41,729 nucleotides of DNA, taken from the NCBI GenBank assembly GCA_017459605.1, contig JAFUCQ010000141.1:1-41729 (forward strand), written 5' to 3'. This document shows positions 7,909 to 16,644 of the stretch, one piece after another. Every line of letters starts with the position of its first letter. The first letter of the stretch is position 1. The notes under the pieces were generated by a model that searched no databases, was not told the DNA's origin, and saw only the letters and a program-made list of their open reading frames with translations. Both the position numbers and the translations under genes were made by a program. The stretch is from Atopobiaceae bacterium. Lineage in GTDB: Bacteria > Actinomycetota > Coriobacteriia > Coriobacteriales > Atopobiaceae.

Positions 7909-9249
7909 ATGAAGAAAAGGATTCTTGGCCTATTCGCCCTCTTCGCAGTAGTCATCGCATTGGCTGCCTGCGGAAACAACGCAAGCACTTCGACATCTGA
8001 GAGCTCTGCTTCTGCTTCTGGTTCTACCGAGGCAAGCGCAAGCGCATCGACCAGCACCGCTTCGAGCGAGACCACCTCTTCGAGCGAGACCACCTCTTCT
8101 GCCGACGACGGCACCCAGGGCGTTACCGATACTGAGATTAAAATTGCTAACACTGCAGCCGTTTCTGGTGCATATGCTCCCGTTGGCGTTCCGTTCAACG
8201 CTGGTATCCAAGCATACCTTGACTACATCAATGACGGTGGCGGCATCGATGGTCGCAAGATTACCTTCCTGCACAAGGACGACGAGTTTGACCCCGTAAA
8301 GGGTAAGGCTTACCTGCAGGAGATGGTCGAGGACGAGAAGGTCTTCTCCATCGTAGGTCACTTTGGTACTCCTGTTGTTTCTGCAACCGTTGATGACCTC
8401 AAGTCCTATGGCATTCCTTCGGTCTACTTCGCAACCGGTATTGGTCAGCTCTATGCTGAGGGCGCAAAGACCAACGACGATGGCTACAACATCTTCCCCG
8501 TACAGCCCATTTACACCACTGAGGGCCAGATCATGGTTGCCCGTGGCGTTGGTACCTTCGACGCCAAGAAGATTGGTATCATCTACACCTCTGACGACGC
8601 TGGCAAAGACATGCTCAGCGGTGCTACCGCCAAGTGCAACGAGCTGAACATTGAGTACGTTGAGGCACAGGTTGCCGCAGGCGCCGCCGACGTCTCTGCT
8701 GCTGTTACCACCATCAAGGACGCAGGCGTTGACTTTGTCGTCGTTGCTTCCATTCAGGCAACCATGCCTACCATCGTGAAGGAAATGGCTGCTCAGGGCA
8801 TGACCGTTCCTGCTATCACCACCTACGTTAACGTTTCTCCCGCAATCTCTGAGCAGGTTGCTTCCGACATCAACGGCAAGTTTGACGTCTACGGCAACGG
8901 CTGGGTTTCCTATGAGGACGAGCGTGCCGACAACCTCAAGCTCTATCAGGAGTGGATTGACGACGAGTACGCCATGAACGCTTATGCTCAGACTGGCTGG
9001 ATTGCAGCTTCCTTCTTCTGCGAGGGTCTCGAGCGCCTTGCCGACTCTGGCGAGGATGTCACTTGGACCAACTACATGAAGGCTCTCGAAGAGGCTCCTC
9101 TGCAGAACCCCTTCGGCGGAACCATTGACTACGCCAACGGCAACCGTACCGGCACCCAGGTCATGAACCTTTCTAAGATTAATGCATCTGAGGAGACGGG
9201 CTGGGAGCTCGTTGACGGTCTCAAGTCCATGGACGAGCTGTTGAAGTAA
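7909..9249 (+). CDS. livK: Substrate-binding lipoprotein of the Liv-type ABC importer
   Basis: This 446-residue extracellular solute-binding protein of the periplasmic-binding-protein type I fold captures the ligand for LivHMGF. It has a lipoprotein signal peptide (MKKRILGLFALFAVVIALAAC) with lipobox LAAC; Cys21 would be lipidated. A Ser/Thr/Ala/Glu-rich spacer of about 45 residues follows, a flexible arm from the membrane surface. The binding domain starts near residue 68 (GVTDTEIKIANTAAVSG). The strong RBS (GAGGAGAAAGAC) and the position after the ATPases suit its need for excess expression. The ligand cannot be named from sequence. Confidence 0.93.
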   Translation: MKKRILGLFALFAVVIALAACGNNASTSTSESSASASGSTEASASASTSTASSETTSSSETTSSADDGTQGVTDTEIKIANTAAVSGAYAPVGVPFNAGIQAYLDYINDGGGIDGRKITFLHKDDEFDPVKGKAYLQEMVEDEKVFSIVGHFGTPVVSATVDDLKSYGIPSVYFATGIGQLYAEGAKTNDDGYNIFPVQPIYTTEGQIMVARGVGTFDAKKIGIIYTSDDAGKDMLSGATAKCNELNIEYVEAQVAAGAADVSAAVTTIKDAGVDFVVVASIQATMPTIVKEMAAQGMTVPAITTYVNVSPAISEQVASDINGKFDVYGNGWVSYEDERADNLKLYQEWIDDEYAMNAYAQTGWIAASFFCEGLERLADSGEDVTWTNYMKALEEAPLQNPFGGTIDYANGNRTGTQVMNLSKINASEETGWELVDGLKSMDELLK

Positions 9250-9323
9250 TTACCTTGCTACTCACACCTCGCAGAAAACACGCCGTAAGGCTGCTTGAGT
9301 TTCTGCAAGAGTGAGTCCTGTCC

Positions 9324-9350
9324 GGGGGCTGCTGTACTGCAGCAGCCCCC
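9324..9350 (+). terminator. 11-bp GC hairpin after livK (attenuator or stabiliser)
   Basis: GGGGGCTGCTG (9324-9334) pairs perfectly with CAGCAGCCCCC (9340-9350) around the loop TACTG. Only a weak pyrimidine stretch (ACTTTCCC) follows, so termination is probably partial. Placed between livK and the CoA-transferase, it would also protect the upstream mRNA and raise binding-protein yield. Confidence 0.6.
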
Positions 9351-9392
9351 ACTTTCCCAAGCACCAACCTACGAACAAAAGAGGTGTTATTC

Positions 9393-10703
9393 GTGGATTA
9401 CAAATCAAAAGTCATCACGGTCGAAGAAGCCGTTGCCCTCGTTAAGTCGGGCGATGTCATTGTTACCGGCCTTGGAGCTGGCGAGGCAGGAGCCTTTATG
9501 GGCCAGCTTCACACTGCCTTTGAGAAGGGCGTAAGCGATGTCATCATCTCAAACTGCTTGCCGACGCACCCTTCTCAGCTCTATGACGAGAAGTATGCCG
9601 ACAATTTCCGCATCGCGGGATGGTTCTTTGCTCCCCAAATGCGCAAGGCTCACGCCAATGGCAATATGGCATACATTCCAAACCATCTGCACCTAGCAGC
9701 CACCAAGCGCCTCTTCCATAAGAAGCCGAACATCTACGTTGGTGTTGCCACAATGCCAGACAAACACGGTTACGTGTCACTGTCGGTGGATAACACCTAT
9801 GCCACGCGCATGATGGAGGAAGCCGATATCGTTATTCTTGAGATCAACCCCAATATGCCCTACACCTTCGGCGACATTCAGGTTCGCGTCGAGGACGTGG
9901 ACTATTTCGTTGAGGTTGATTACATGCCGCCAGTCGTTGCGGACATCCCCTTTACCGAGAAAGACCAAAAGATTGCGAGCTTTATTGCTCCCATGGTTGA
10001 GGACGGCTCGTGTATCCAACTTGGTATTGGTGGCATTCCAAATGCTGTTGCCTACGCGCTTGAGGACAAAAAAGACCTGGGCGTTCACACCGAGATGCTG
10101 ACAACGAGCATGGTGAGACTTGCCAAGAAGGGCGTCATCACGGGTAGGAAGAAGCAGATCAACCGCGGCAAGATGGTTGCAACCTTTGCAATGGGAGAGC
10201 CTGATCTCTACGAGTTTATGGACTACAATCCCTCGGTTGAGATTCGTGATGGTGCATGGGTAAACGACCCTTATACCATTGCTCAAAACGACAATATGGT
10301 CTCAATCAACACGTCACTTGAGGTTGACCTTACCGGTCAGTGTGCAAGTGAGTCTTTGGGCTCTCGCCAGTTCTCGGGCACGGGCGGTCAGTCTGATACG
10401 GCTGTTGGAGCCCAGATGTCCAAGAACGGCAAATCCATCATCGCACTCTATTCAACCGCTATGGTTCGCGGTGAGGATGGCGAGAAGCATGAGGTTTCCA
10501 AGATTGTTCCGCAGCTCATGCCCGGTGCTGCTGTCACGCTTTCACGCAACGATGTTGACCGCGTGGTAACCGAGTACGGCGTAGCAGAGCTTCGAGGCAC
10601 CGACCTCATCGAGCGCGTTGAGCGCCTTATCGAGATTGCTCACCCGAAGTTCCGCGAGCAGCTCTATGAGGATGCGGTACGCGTAGGTATTCTCGGCAAG
10701 TAA
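9393..10703 (+). CDS. Acetyl-CoA hydrolase/transferase-family CoA-transferase
   Basis: This 436-residue family I-type CoA-transferase resembles 4-hydroxybutyrate or butyrate:acetate CoA-transferases. It moves CoA between acetyl-CoA and a carboxylate through a glutamyl-CoA intermediate. Visible family features are VEEAVALVKSGDVIVTG at the start, QLGIGGIPNAVAYAL, DLGVHTEML (the HTEM segment aligns with the region carrying the catalytic Glu), QFSGTGGQSD for CoA binding, and VVTEYGVAELRG near the end. I prefer GTG 9393 (MDYKSK) because AGAGGTG lies 7 nt upstream; GTG 9384 would overlap that site. In this locus it most likely activates the imported acid. Confidence 0.88.
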   Translation: MDYKSKVITVEEAVALVKSGDVIVTGLGAGEAGAFMGQLHTAFEKGVSDVIISNCLPTHPSQLYDEKYADNFRIAGWFFAPQMRKAHANGNMAYIPNHLHLAATKRLFHKKPNIYVGVATMPDKHGYVSLSVDNTYATRMMEEADIVILEINPNMPYTFGDIQVRVEDVDYFVEVDYMPPVVADIPFTEKDQKIASFIAPMVEDGSCIQLGIGGIPNAVAYALEDKKDLGVHTEMLTTSMVRLAKKGVITGRKKQINRGKMVATFAMGEPDLYEFMDYNPSVEIRDGAWVNDPYTIAQNDNMVSINTSLEVDLTGQCASESLGSRQFSGTGGQSDTAVGAQMSKNGKSIIALYSTAMVRGEDGEKHEVSKIVPQLMPGAAVTLSRNDVDRVVTEYGVAELRGTDLIERVERLIEIAHPKFREQLYEDAVRVGILGK

Positions 10704-10733
10704 GCGACAAGCTGTTACTAAGGAGATAGCACC

Positions 10734-11555
10734 ATGGCCACATTCGACTTCCAAGGAAAGAGCGTCTACTTTGAGACTCATGGCGAAGGTCGCCCGCTGG
10801 TTGTGCTGAACGGCATTATGATGTCAGCAGCTAGCTGGAGTGAGTTTGTCGAGCCTTTTAGCGCAAACAACCAGCTCATCCTTCTCGATCTGCTCGACCA
10901 AGGTCGTTCAGACAAGATGGTGGGAGAGGTCTACACCCAAGAGATTCAGGTTGAGGTTGTGGCTGCTCTTGTTGCCGAGCTTGGACTTGAGAAGGTCTCT
11001 GTGCTGGGCATTTCCTATGGTGGCGAAGTTGCACTGCAGCTGGTGCTGAAATATCCCGAACTCATTGATCGTCTCATGCTCTTTAACACAACGGCTGCAA
11101 CTGGCCCGTGGTTGGGCGACATTGGCGACGGCTGGAATAAGGCCCTCGACGATGCTGAGGCGTACTACTACACAACGATTCCCATCATCTACTCTCCGGC
11201 GTTTTATAAGGGAAACCGCGAGTGGATGGAAAATCGAAAAGAACTCCTCTGCAGCACTGTCTTTAACAACCCAGACTTTATGGGATCGATGGAGCGCCTC
11301 ACAAATAGTGCCGCAGGCTATGACGTGAGCAATCGCCTCTCCGAGATCTCAGCTCCGACTTTGGTTGTCTCCGCACAGCAAGACTATCTCACTCCTATTG
11401 AAGAACAGCAGAAAATTGTTGCGGGTATCCCCTCATCACACTACGCAATAATTCCTGGGAGTGGTCATGCTTCAATGTATGAGCAACCCGTGCTGTTCTG
11501 CGCACTCGCCCTTGGCTTTCTCAACAACACCAAGACGGAATTTCATATTGTCTAG
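10734..11555 (+). CDS. Alpha/beta hydrolase, 273 aa
   Basis: This is a serine hydrolase of the alpha/beta fold. The nucleophile elbow is GISYGG, the acid is probably the Asp of SAQQDYLTP, and the histidine lies in PGSGHASMYEQ. The N-terminal part has VVLNGIMMSAASW in the oxyanion position, where HG is more common. Size and motif order resemble C-C bond hydrolases, esterases and thioesterases; the reaction cannot be fixed. It starts 30 nt after the CoA-transferase behind AAGGAGATAG and is probably the last gene of the operon. Confidence 0.88.
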   Translation: MATFDFQGKSVYFETHGEGRPLVVLNGIMMSAASWSEFVEPFSANNQLILLDLLDQGRSDKMVGEVYTQEIQVEVVAALVAELGLEKVSVLGISYGGEVALQLVLKYPELIDRLMLFNTTAATGPWLGDIGDGWNKALDDAEAYYYTTIPIIYSPAFYKGNREWMENRKELLCSTVFNNPDFMGSMERLTNSAAGYDVSNRLSEISAPTLVVSAQQDYLTPIEEQQKIVAGIPSSHYAIIPGSGHASMYEQPVLFCALALGFLNNTKTEFHIV

Positions 11556-11588
11556 GGCTTAAAGACAACTGCGCTCCCTTCCCCTCGG

Positions 11589-11642
11589 GATTCGGCTGGC
11601 CTCTGTTTGACCTATCATGAGGTCAGAGGGGCCGGCCGAATC
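11589..11642 (+). repeat. 54-nt imperfect inverted repeat downstream of the hydrolase
   Basis: GATTCGGC...GGCC at 11589-11602 pairs with GGCCGGCCGAATC (11630-11642). The hairpin continues inward through CTCTG/CAGAG and TGACCT/AGGTCA (TGACCT-ATCATG-AGGTCA). No T-run follows. It may terminate the operon in a Rho-assisted way or be a dispersed hairpin repeat. The 285 nt up to tetR hold no gene. Confidence 0.6.
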
Positions 11643-11654
11643 GCCAGATTCAGA

Positions 11655-11671
11655 CCATGCACCGTGCATGG
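11655..11671 (+). other. Small perfect hairpin CCATGCA-CCG-TGCATGG
   Basis: A 7-bp perfect inverted repeat with a 3-nt loop, 12 nt after the larger inverted repeat and 170 nt before tetR. It could be a protein-binding palindrome or part of a composite terminator; nothing decides between these. Confidence 0.35.
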
Positions 11672-11768
11672 AGGTAGCGTGAACACAAATATGCTCACGT
11701 ATTCCTGATGCAAAACTCCTCAAACTTTTAAACCTACGTAAACCCATACGAATACTAGGGTATTTAGA

Positions 11769-11796
11769 TTTGCAAACTCAGACACTTGTATACAAT
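11769..11796 (+). promoter_or_regulatory. Probable tetR promoter with embedded palindrome
   Basis: TTTGCA (11769-11774) and TACAAT (11791-11796) at 16-bp spacing form a plausible sigma-70 promoter about 45 bp before the GTG start. The perfect palindrome TTGTATACAA (11786-11795) overlaps the -10 box and could serve autoregulation. It does not resemble the palindromes at 3148 or 3187. Confidence 0.5.
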
Positions 11797-11840
11797 ATGT
11801 GAAAAACTGCTTGTATCTGGGTTTATAGGAAGGACATAGG

Positions 11841-12551
11841 GTGGAAAGCATTATTCGCGAGCCACAAACAGAACGAGGCAAAAAAACGCTCAATAGTATC
11901 GTTCAGGCTGCATTAAAAGTGTTTGTCGAGAAGGGCTACCACAACGCAGGTATCACCGACATCACCAATGAAGCAGGTGTGGCTACTGGCACGTTTTATA
12001 TCTACTTTGATGGAAAGTATTCACTCTATAAGTATCTTCTGCTCAGTATTAGTCGTATGATTCGCCAGCACCTCACGACTTCAATCAAGGGCTGCACCAC
12101 GCGCCGCGAGGCAGAGCGCGTTGGTTTGAAGTGTTGGCTCAAGTTTGTTCTTGAGCATCAATACATCTATCCCATTATTTGGGAGTCAATGTATATCGAC
12201 AGACAATTGTTTGATAACTACTACATCACCTTCTGCGAGGCGTATAGCAACGGTTTGAAATCGGCCATTGGCGAGGGTGAAGTATCGATTATAGATACTG
12301 AGGTTCTTGCGTATTCCTTGATGGGTATCTCAAACTTTTTGGGTCTCAACTGGGGAATGTTTCGTAAAGATACCTCAGAGGAAGAGATTGACCGCGTGGT
12401 CAATGAGTTTATGAAGATTCTGGACAATGGAATCTTTACCGAGGAAGCGCACTCACAGTGGTCAGCGAATCAGGATAGTATGCGCGAACAAAGTGTGCCT
12501 TGTCCCGATATCGATTTTCCTTTGGAATTTGACGAGTTGCCTGAGTCTTAA
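11841..12551 (+). CDS. TetR/AcrR-family transcriptional regulator
   Basis: This 236-residue one-component regulator has an N-terminal TetR DNA-binding domain (residues about 15-65: LNSIVQAALKVFVEKGYHNA, then GITDITNEAGVATGTFYIYF). A helical ligand-binding domain of about 150 residues follows, then an acidic tail. The start is GTG with the RBS AGGAAGGACATAGG. The sequence TGTFYIYFDGKYSLY resembles regulators that sense acyl-CoA or lipophilic ligands, but the ligand is unknown. Lying between the two hydrolase genes, it is the natural candidate to bind the palindromes at 3148-3168 and 3187-3200 and control the KAS III-liv operon. Confidence 0.92.
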   Translation: MESIIREPQTERGKKTLNSIVQAALKVFVEKGYHNAGITDITNEAGVATGTFYIYFDGKYSLYKYLLLSISRMIRQHLTTSIKGCTTRREAERVGLKCWLKFVLEHQYIYPIIWESMYIDRQLFDNYYITFCEAYSNGLKSAIGEGEVSIIDTEVLAYSLMGISNFLGLNWGMFRKDTSEEEIDRVVNEFMKILDNGIFTEEAHSQWSANQDSMREQSVPCPDIDFPLEFDELPES

Positions 12552-12679
12552 GTCTTGACTGTTGGAGCGTGACTGCTCCGCTTACGGCTAAACAGACGTA
12601 CATGCAGCTTGGGTGTCTCGATTGAATAGTTGCGGTATCCGCTGCGCCTGAGGCGCTTTATCTCATGTTGGAGGAATCC

Positions 12680-13699
12680 ATGAACAGTGAAATGATTCAA
12701 ACAAGTCGTATCAACATGGCAGTAAGAAGGGCGGGCACTGCTGGTGCTCCCAAGCTCATGCTCGTGCATGGAAATCTGTCGTCGTCGGTGTTTTACGAAG
12801 ACCTGATGGAGCTTCTGGCTGACGACTTTGATATGGTTGCTCCCGATCTTCGCAGCTTTGGCGATACGCAGGCGCTTCCTATTGATGCAACGCGCGGTCT
12901 GCGCGATCACAGTGACGATTTGTATGCTTTGGCTCAGACGCTTGGGTGGGAAAGCTTTGGCTTGCTTGGTTGGTCGATGGGCGGCGGAGCTGTTATGCAG
13001 TTTGCCATTGACCACCCCGAGATGCTGACTGGTCTCATCCTTGAGGCTCCGTTGGCTCCCTTTGGCTTTGCGGGAACAACTGATGAGCGTGGCACCATCC
13101 TTGAGCCGGTTGGTATTGGTTGTGGTGGCGGAAGTGTCAACCCAATGGTGGTTGAGGCGCTCAACAATAAAGAGCGCGAGTTGTTCAAGACAGTGCTCAA
13201 GAACTCTTACGTCAAGCCGCCCTTTACCTTTGATTCTGAGACTGAGGACAAGCTGGTTGACGGTATTCTCAAGACCAAGACAGGTGAGGGTTTTTATCCC
13301 GGAAATGCCATACCCTGCGAGCAGTGGCCTGGCTTTAAAGCAGGCGACGCTGGCGTATGCAACACATTGTCGCCTGAGTATTGCGACCTGTCCGCCATCG
13401 CCGAGATGCCTACCAACATTCCTGTTCTGTGGATTCGCGGCGACAGTGATGTGGTTGTTGCCGACGGCAGCAATGCAGACTTGGCAACACTCGGACAGCT
13501 GGGAATTGTTCCGGGATATCCTGGTGCGGATGTGTATCCAGCTCAACCCATGCTTGCACAGACGCGCTACGTGCTCGAGCAGTTTGCAGCTCGCGGCGGG
13601 AACTATCGCGAGGTGGTGTATGAGAACTCCGGTCATGGAAGCCACCTCGAGTTCCCCGAGCGCTTTGCGGATGATTTGCGCAACCTGTTATTGACGTAA
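12680..13699 (+). CDS. Alpha/beta hydrolase, 339 aa
   Basis: This second alpha/beta hydrolase of the locus has LMLVHGNLSSSVFY (oxyanion HGN), the nucleophile elbow GWSMGGG, the acid near WIRGDSDVVVAD, and the histidine in NSGHGSHLE. It is larger than the 10734 protein because of a cap insertion of about 100 residues between the elbow and the acid (EALNNKERELFKTVLK, then PGNAIPCEQWPGF). I chose ATG 12680 because TTGGAGGA lies just before it; ATG 12665 would put that site inside the gene. It follows tetR by 128 nt and is closed by the bidirectional terminator at 13775. Substrate not recognisable. Confidence 0.87.
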   Translation: MNSEMIQTSRINMAVRRAGTAGAPKLMLVHGNLSSSVFYEDLMELLADDFDMVAPDLRSFGDTQALPIDATRGLRDHSDDLYALAQTLGWESFGLLGWSMGGGAVMQFAIDHPEMLTGLILEAPLAPFGFAGTTDERGTILEPVGIGCGGGSVNPMVVEALNNKERELFKTVLKNSYVKPPFTFDSETEDKLVDGILKTKTGEGFYPGNAIPCEQWPGFKAGDAGVCNTLSPEYCDLSAIAEMPTNIPVLWIRGDSDVVVADGSNADLATLGQLGIVPGYPGADVYPAQPMLAQTRYVLEQFAARGGNYREVVYENSGHGSHLEFPERFADDLRNLLLT

Positions 13700-13774
13700 T
13701 GCGAAGCTGGATTTATCTCAAACTCTTTTGAGGATGGGGCAGATGCGTAGCTGATAGTTGCCCCGCAGTACAAC

Positions 13775-13808
13775 AAAAAAGGCTCAAGCGTAGACTTGAG
13801 CCTTTTTT
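13775..13808. terminator. Bidirectional Rho-independent terminator
   Basis: A perfect 14-bp stem: AAAAAAGGCTCAAG (13775-13788), loop CGTAGA, CTTGAGCCTTTTTT (13795-13808). The A- and T-runs make it work in both directions. It separates the catabolic locus from clpB. The CTCAAG/CTTGAG halves are in the opposite order to a HAIR operator, so I read it only as a terminator. Confidence 0.93.
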
Positions 13809-13956
13809 GTGCTTAGACCATACGTGCTCGCTGAATGACCAACAAACTCAGAAAATCTCACTCAGGCTCACTTAGATTTGTATAAGTAGCCCTTATGGCG
13901 GGAATAACTACCTCGATAAACTATGGGGTTCATACACTATGAGGGAGTGACAAGCC

Positions 13957-16554
13957 ATGAGATTAGATAAGTGGAGCGTAACTGCCGCAGAGGCATTTCA
14001 GGGAGCAATGAGTGTGGCGGCCGATGCCCAAGCAGGACAGATTGAGCCGCTGCACCTGCTCAAAGCATTGCTGTCAGAGGGTGAAAGAAACATCACGGCA
14101 ATCGTTGAGCGCGTGGGGGCAGATCCACGAGCGCTCCTGAAACAGGTTGACACCATCATTTCGGGCAAGCCAAAAGTTTCGGGCGTTGGTATGGTAGCAC
14201 CTGGAACTGACTTCATCCGCGCTGCAGATGCGGCAGAAAAAGTGGCATCTGAGCTGGGTGATGCCTACGTAACAAGTGAGCACTTGCTGTGTGCTCTTGC
14301 AGAGGACAAGGGAGACGCAGGAAATATCTTGCGTGCATCGGGCCTCACGCAAAAGCGCATGCGAGAGGCTTACACCAACTTACGCGGCAATGAACACGTG
14401 ACAAGCCAAGAAGCGAAAGCCCAGTTCGAGGCGCTCGAGCGCTATGGCAGAAACGTGACCGACCTTGCTCGTCAAGGAAAGCTCGATCCCGTTATTGGAC
14501 GCGTAGAGGAGATTCGCCGCACCATTCAAGTGTTGAGCCGCCGCACAAAGAATAATCCTGTGCTCATTGGTGAGCCCGGCGTTGGCAAAACAGCCATCGT
14601 GGAAGGCCTCGCTCAGCGCATAGTCTCTGGCGACGTTCCGTCGTCTATTAAAGACAAAGACTTGGTAGAGCTCGACATGAGCGCCCTCGTTGCTGGCGCT
14701 AAGTACCGCGGTGAATTTGAGGATCGCCTCAAGTCGGTGCTCAAAGAGGTTCGTAAGAGCGATGGTCAAATCATCCTCTTCATCGATGAGCTACATCTTA
14801 TTGTTGGCGCAGGTAACGCAGAAGGTTCCATGGACGCGGGCAATATCTTAAAGCCTGCCTTGGCACGCGGTGAGCTTCACGCTATTGGAGCTACCACGCT
14901 CGATGAGTATCGCAAGTATGTCGAGAAAGACGCAGCTCTTGCCCGGCGTTTCCAGACGGTACTCGTAAGCGAGCCAACGGTAGAAGACACTGTGTCGATT
15001 CTTCGTGGACTCAAAGAAAAGTACGAAATCCACCACGGCGTGCGCATTACCGATGCCGCGCTTGTCTCTGCCGCCGACTTGTCGGATCGCTACATTGCTG
15101 ATCGCTTCTTGCCTGATAAAGCCATCGACCTCGTTGATGAGGCAGCGAGTCGTCTGCGTATGGAACTTGACTCCATGCCGGCAGAGATTGATGCCCAAGA
15201 GCGCCAGCTGACCCAGATGCAAATCGAAGAGCAGGCACTCATGAAAGAGGAAGATGCGCTTTCTGCGAGTCGCCTTGAGAGCCTGCGCAAAGAAATTGCT
15301 GAGGCGCGCGAGGCTCTCGACAGCGCTAAAGCAAATTGGCAAAACGAGAAAGGCGCCATCGATCACGTTCAAGAACTCAAGAGCAAGCTCGAGGATGCGC
15401 GCGGAGAAGAAGAGCGAGCAACGCGCGCGGGCGACCTTGCTCGCGCATCGGAGCTGCGCTACTCAATCATTCCATCGCTTGAGCAAGATTACGCTGCTGC
15501 AGAAGCAGCGCTTGCAAGCAAGCAAGAAGCAGGTGGCCTGCTCAAAGAAGAAGTTACGACTGAGGAGATCGCTGAGGTAGTGTCGAGCTGGACAGGCGTG
15601 CCTGTATCCAAGATGATGCAAGGTGAGATTGACAAGCTGAGAAACCTCGAAGAAGTGCTCCACCAGCGTGTTGTTGGACAGCACGAAGCAGTGAGCGCTG
15701 TTGCCTCTGCCGTAAGACGGAGTCGCGCTGGCCTGTCAGATCCAGACCGTCCCATTGGCAGCTTCTTCTTCCTTGGGCCTACCGGTGTGGGAAAAACCGA
15801 GCTTGCTAAAGCGCTCGCCGAGGCACTCTTTGATGACGAGCGTGCTCTGGTGCGCATTGACATGAGCGAGTACATGGAAAAGTTCAGTGTACAGCGTCTC
15901 ATTGGCGCACCTCCAGGATACGTTGGCTATGACGAGGGAGGTCAGCTCACCGAGGCGGTGCGTCGCAAGCCTTATTCGGTTATCTTGCTTGACGAGATGG
16001 AAAAAGCGCATCCCGAGGTGTTCAACGTATTGCTGCAGCTGCTTGACGATGGGCGTCTCACCGACGGACAAGGTCGTGTGGTGAGCTTCAAAAACACTAT
16101 CGTAATTATGACGAGCAATGTGGGCTCACAAATCATCGCGCAAAGCCCGATGTTAAATCCTGACGAGATGCAAAAGCAGGTTGATGAAGCGCTGCGTGCT
16201 ACTTTTAGGCCAGAGTTCTTGAACCGCATTGACGATGTGGTGGTGTTCCAGTCGCTTGGCTTGGGCGACATTGAGCAGATAGTCAACATCCAGCTTGCCG
16301 ATGTGCGCGAGCGCCTCGCCAAGAGCCGCATTACCTTGGAGCTTTCCGAGATGGCCATGCAGTCACTTGCCCTTGATGGACTCGACCCAGTTTATGGTGC
16401 GCGTCCCCTCAAGCGCCTCATTCAGCGAAATGTTGTGGACAAGGTAGCTAACCTCATTATTGAGGGCGTTGTTCGTGAGGGTGATGCCGTAAAGGTTGAT
16501 GTTGACAGTGAGAACCGCTTTTACGCTTTACCTACTGAACCTGCATTGAACTAG
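13957..16554 (+). CDS. clpB: ClpB disaggregase (AAA+ chaperone)
   Basis: This 865-residue hexameric AAA+ machine rescues aggregated proteins together with DnaK. The N-domain spans about residues 1-145 with two Clp_N repeats. The first AAA+ module has Walker A GEPGVGKT near residue 206 and Walker B-type ILFIDELH. The coiled-coil M-domain (about 400-525) is typical of ClpB and absent from ClpA. The second module has GPTGVGKT near residue 607, [31 protein letters not shown] and the sensor region GARPLKR. The N-terminus ([17 protein letters not shown]) and the RBS GAGGGAG support the start. The leader from 13809 has no clear HAIR site. It belongs functionally with the dnaK operon at the window start. 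Confidence 0.98.
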   Translation: MRLDKWSVTAAEAFQGAMSVAADAQAGQIEPLHLLKALLSEGERNITAIVERVGADPRALLKQVDTIISGKPKVSGVGMVAPGTDFIRAADAAEKVASELGDAYVTSEHLLCALAEDKGDAGNILRASGLTQKRMREAYTNLRGNEHVTSQEAKAQFEALERYGRNVTDLARQGKLDPVIGRVEEIRRTIQVLSRRTKNNPVLIGEPGVGKTAIVEGLAQRIVSGDVPSSIKDKDLVELDMSALVAGAKYRGEFEDRLKSVLKEVRKSDGQIILFIDELHLIVGAGNAEGSMDAGNILKPALARGELHAIGATTLDEYRKYVEKDAALARRFQTVLVSEPTVEDTVSILRGLKEKYEIHHGVRITDAALVSAADLSDRYIADRFLPDKAIDLVDEAASRLRMELDSMPAEIDAQERQLTQMQIEEQALMKEEDALSASRLESLRKEIAEAREALDSAKANWQNEKGAIDHVQELKSKLEDARGEEERATRAGDLARASELRYSIIPSLEQDYAAAEAALASKQEAGGLLKEEVTTEEIAEVVSSWTGVPVSKMMQGEIDKLRNLEEVLHQRVVGQHEAVSAVASAVRRSRAGLSDPDRPIGSFFFLGPTGVGKTELAKALAEALFDDERALVRIDMSEYMEKFSVQRLIGAPPGYVGYDEGGQLTEAVRRKPYSVILLDEMEKAHPEVFNVLLQLLDDGRLTDGQGRVVSFKNTIVIMTSNVGSQIIAQSPMLNPDEMQKQVDEALRATFRPEFLNRIDDVVVFQSLGLGDIEQIVNIQLADVRERLAKSRITLELSEMAMQSLALDGLDPVYGARPLKRLIQRNVVDKVANLIIEGVVREGDAVKVDVDSENRFYALPTEPALN

Positions 16555-16644
16555 CGTTTTGAGATGCTCTGCATTTACAATGAGTGGTGATTGATGGCAA
16601 GGAATCTCAGAGCTGCGAGCCGGCTGCACAGTTTGGAGGAAGCG

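Noticed and set aside
12548-13645. 365-aa minus-strand frame opposite the second alpha/beta hydrolase
   Set aside because: It is antisense to a gene with a complete catalytic motif set and has no recognisable family; shadow frame.
13781-13802. CTCAAG/CTTGAG halves near clpB as a HAIR operator
   Set aside because: The halves are in the reverse order to HAIR and form the perfect stem of an intrinsic terminator with A- and T-runs.
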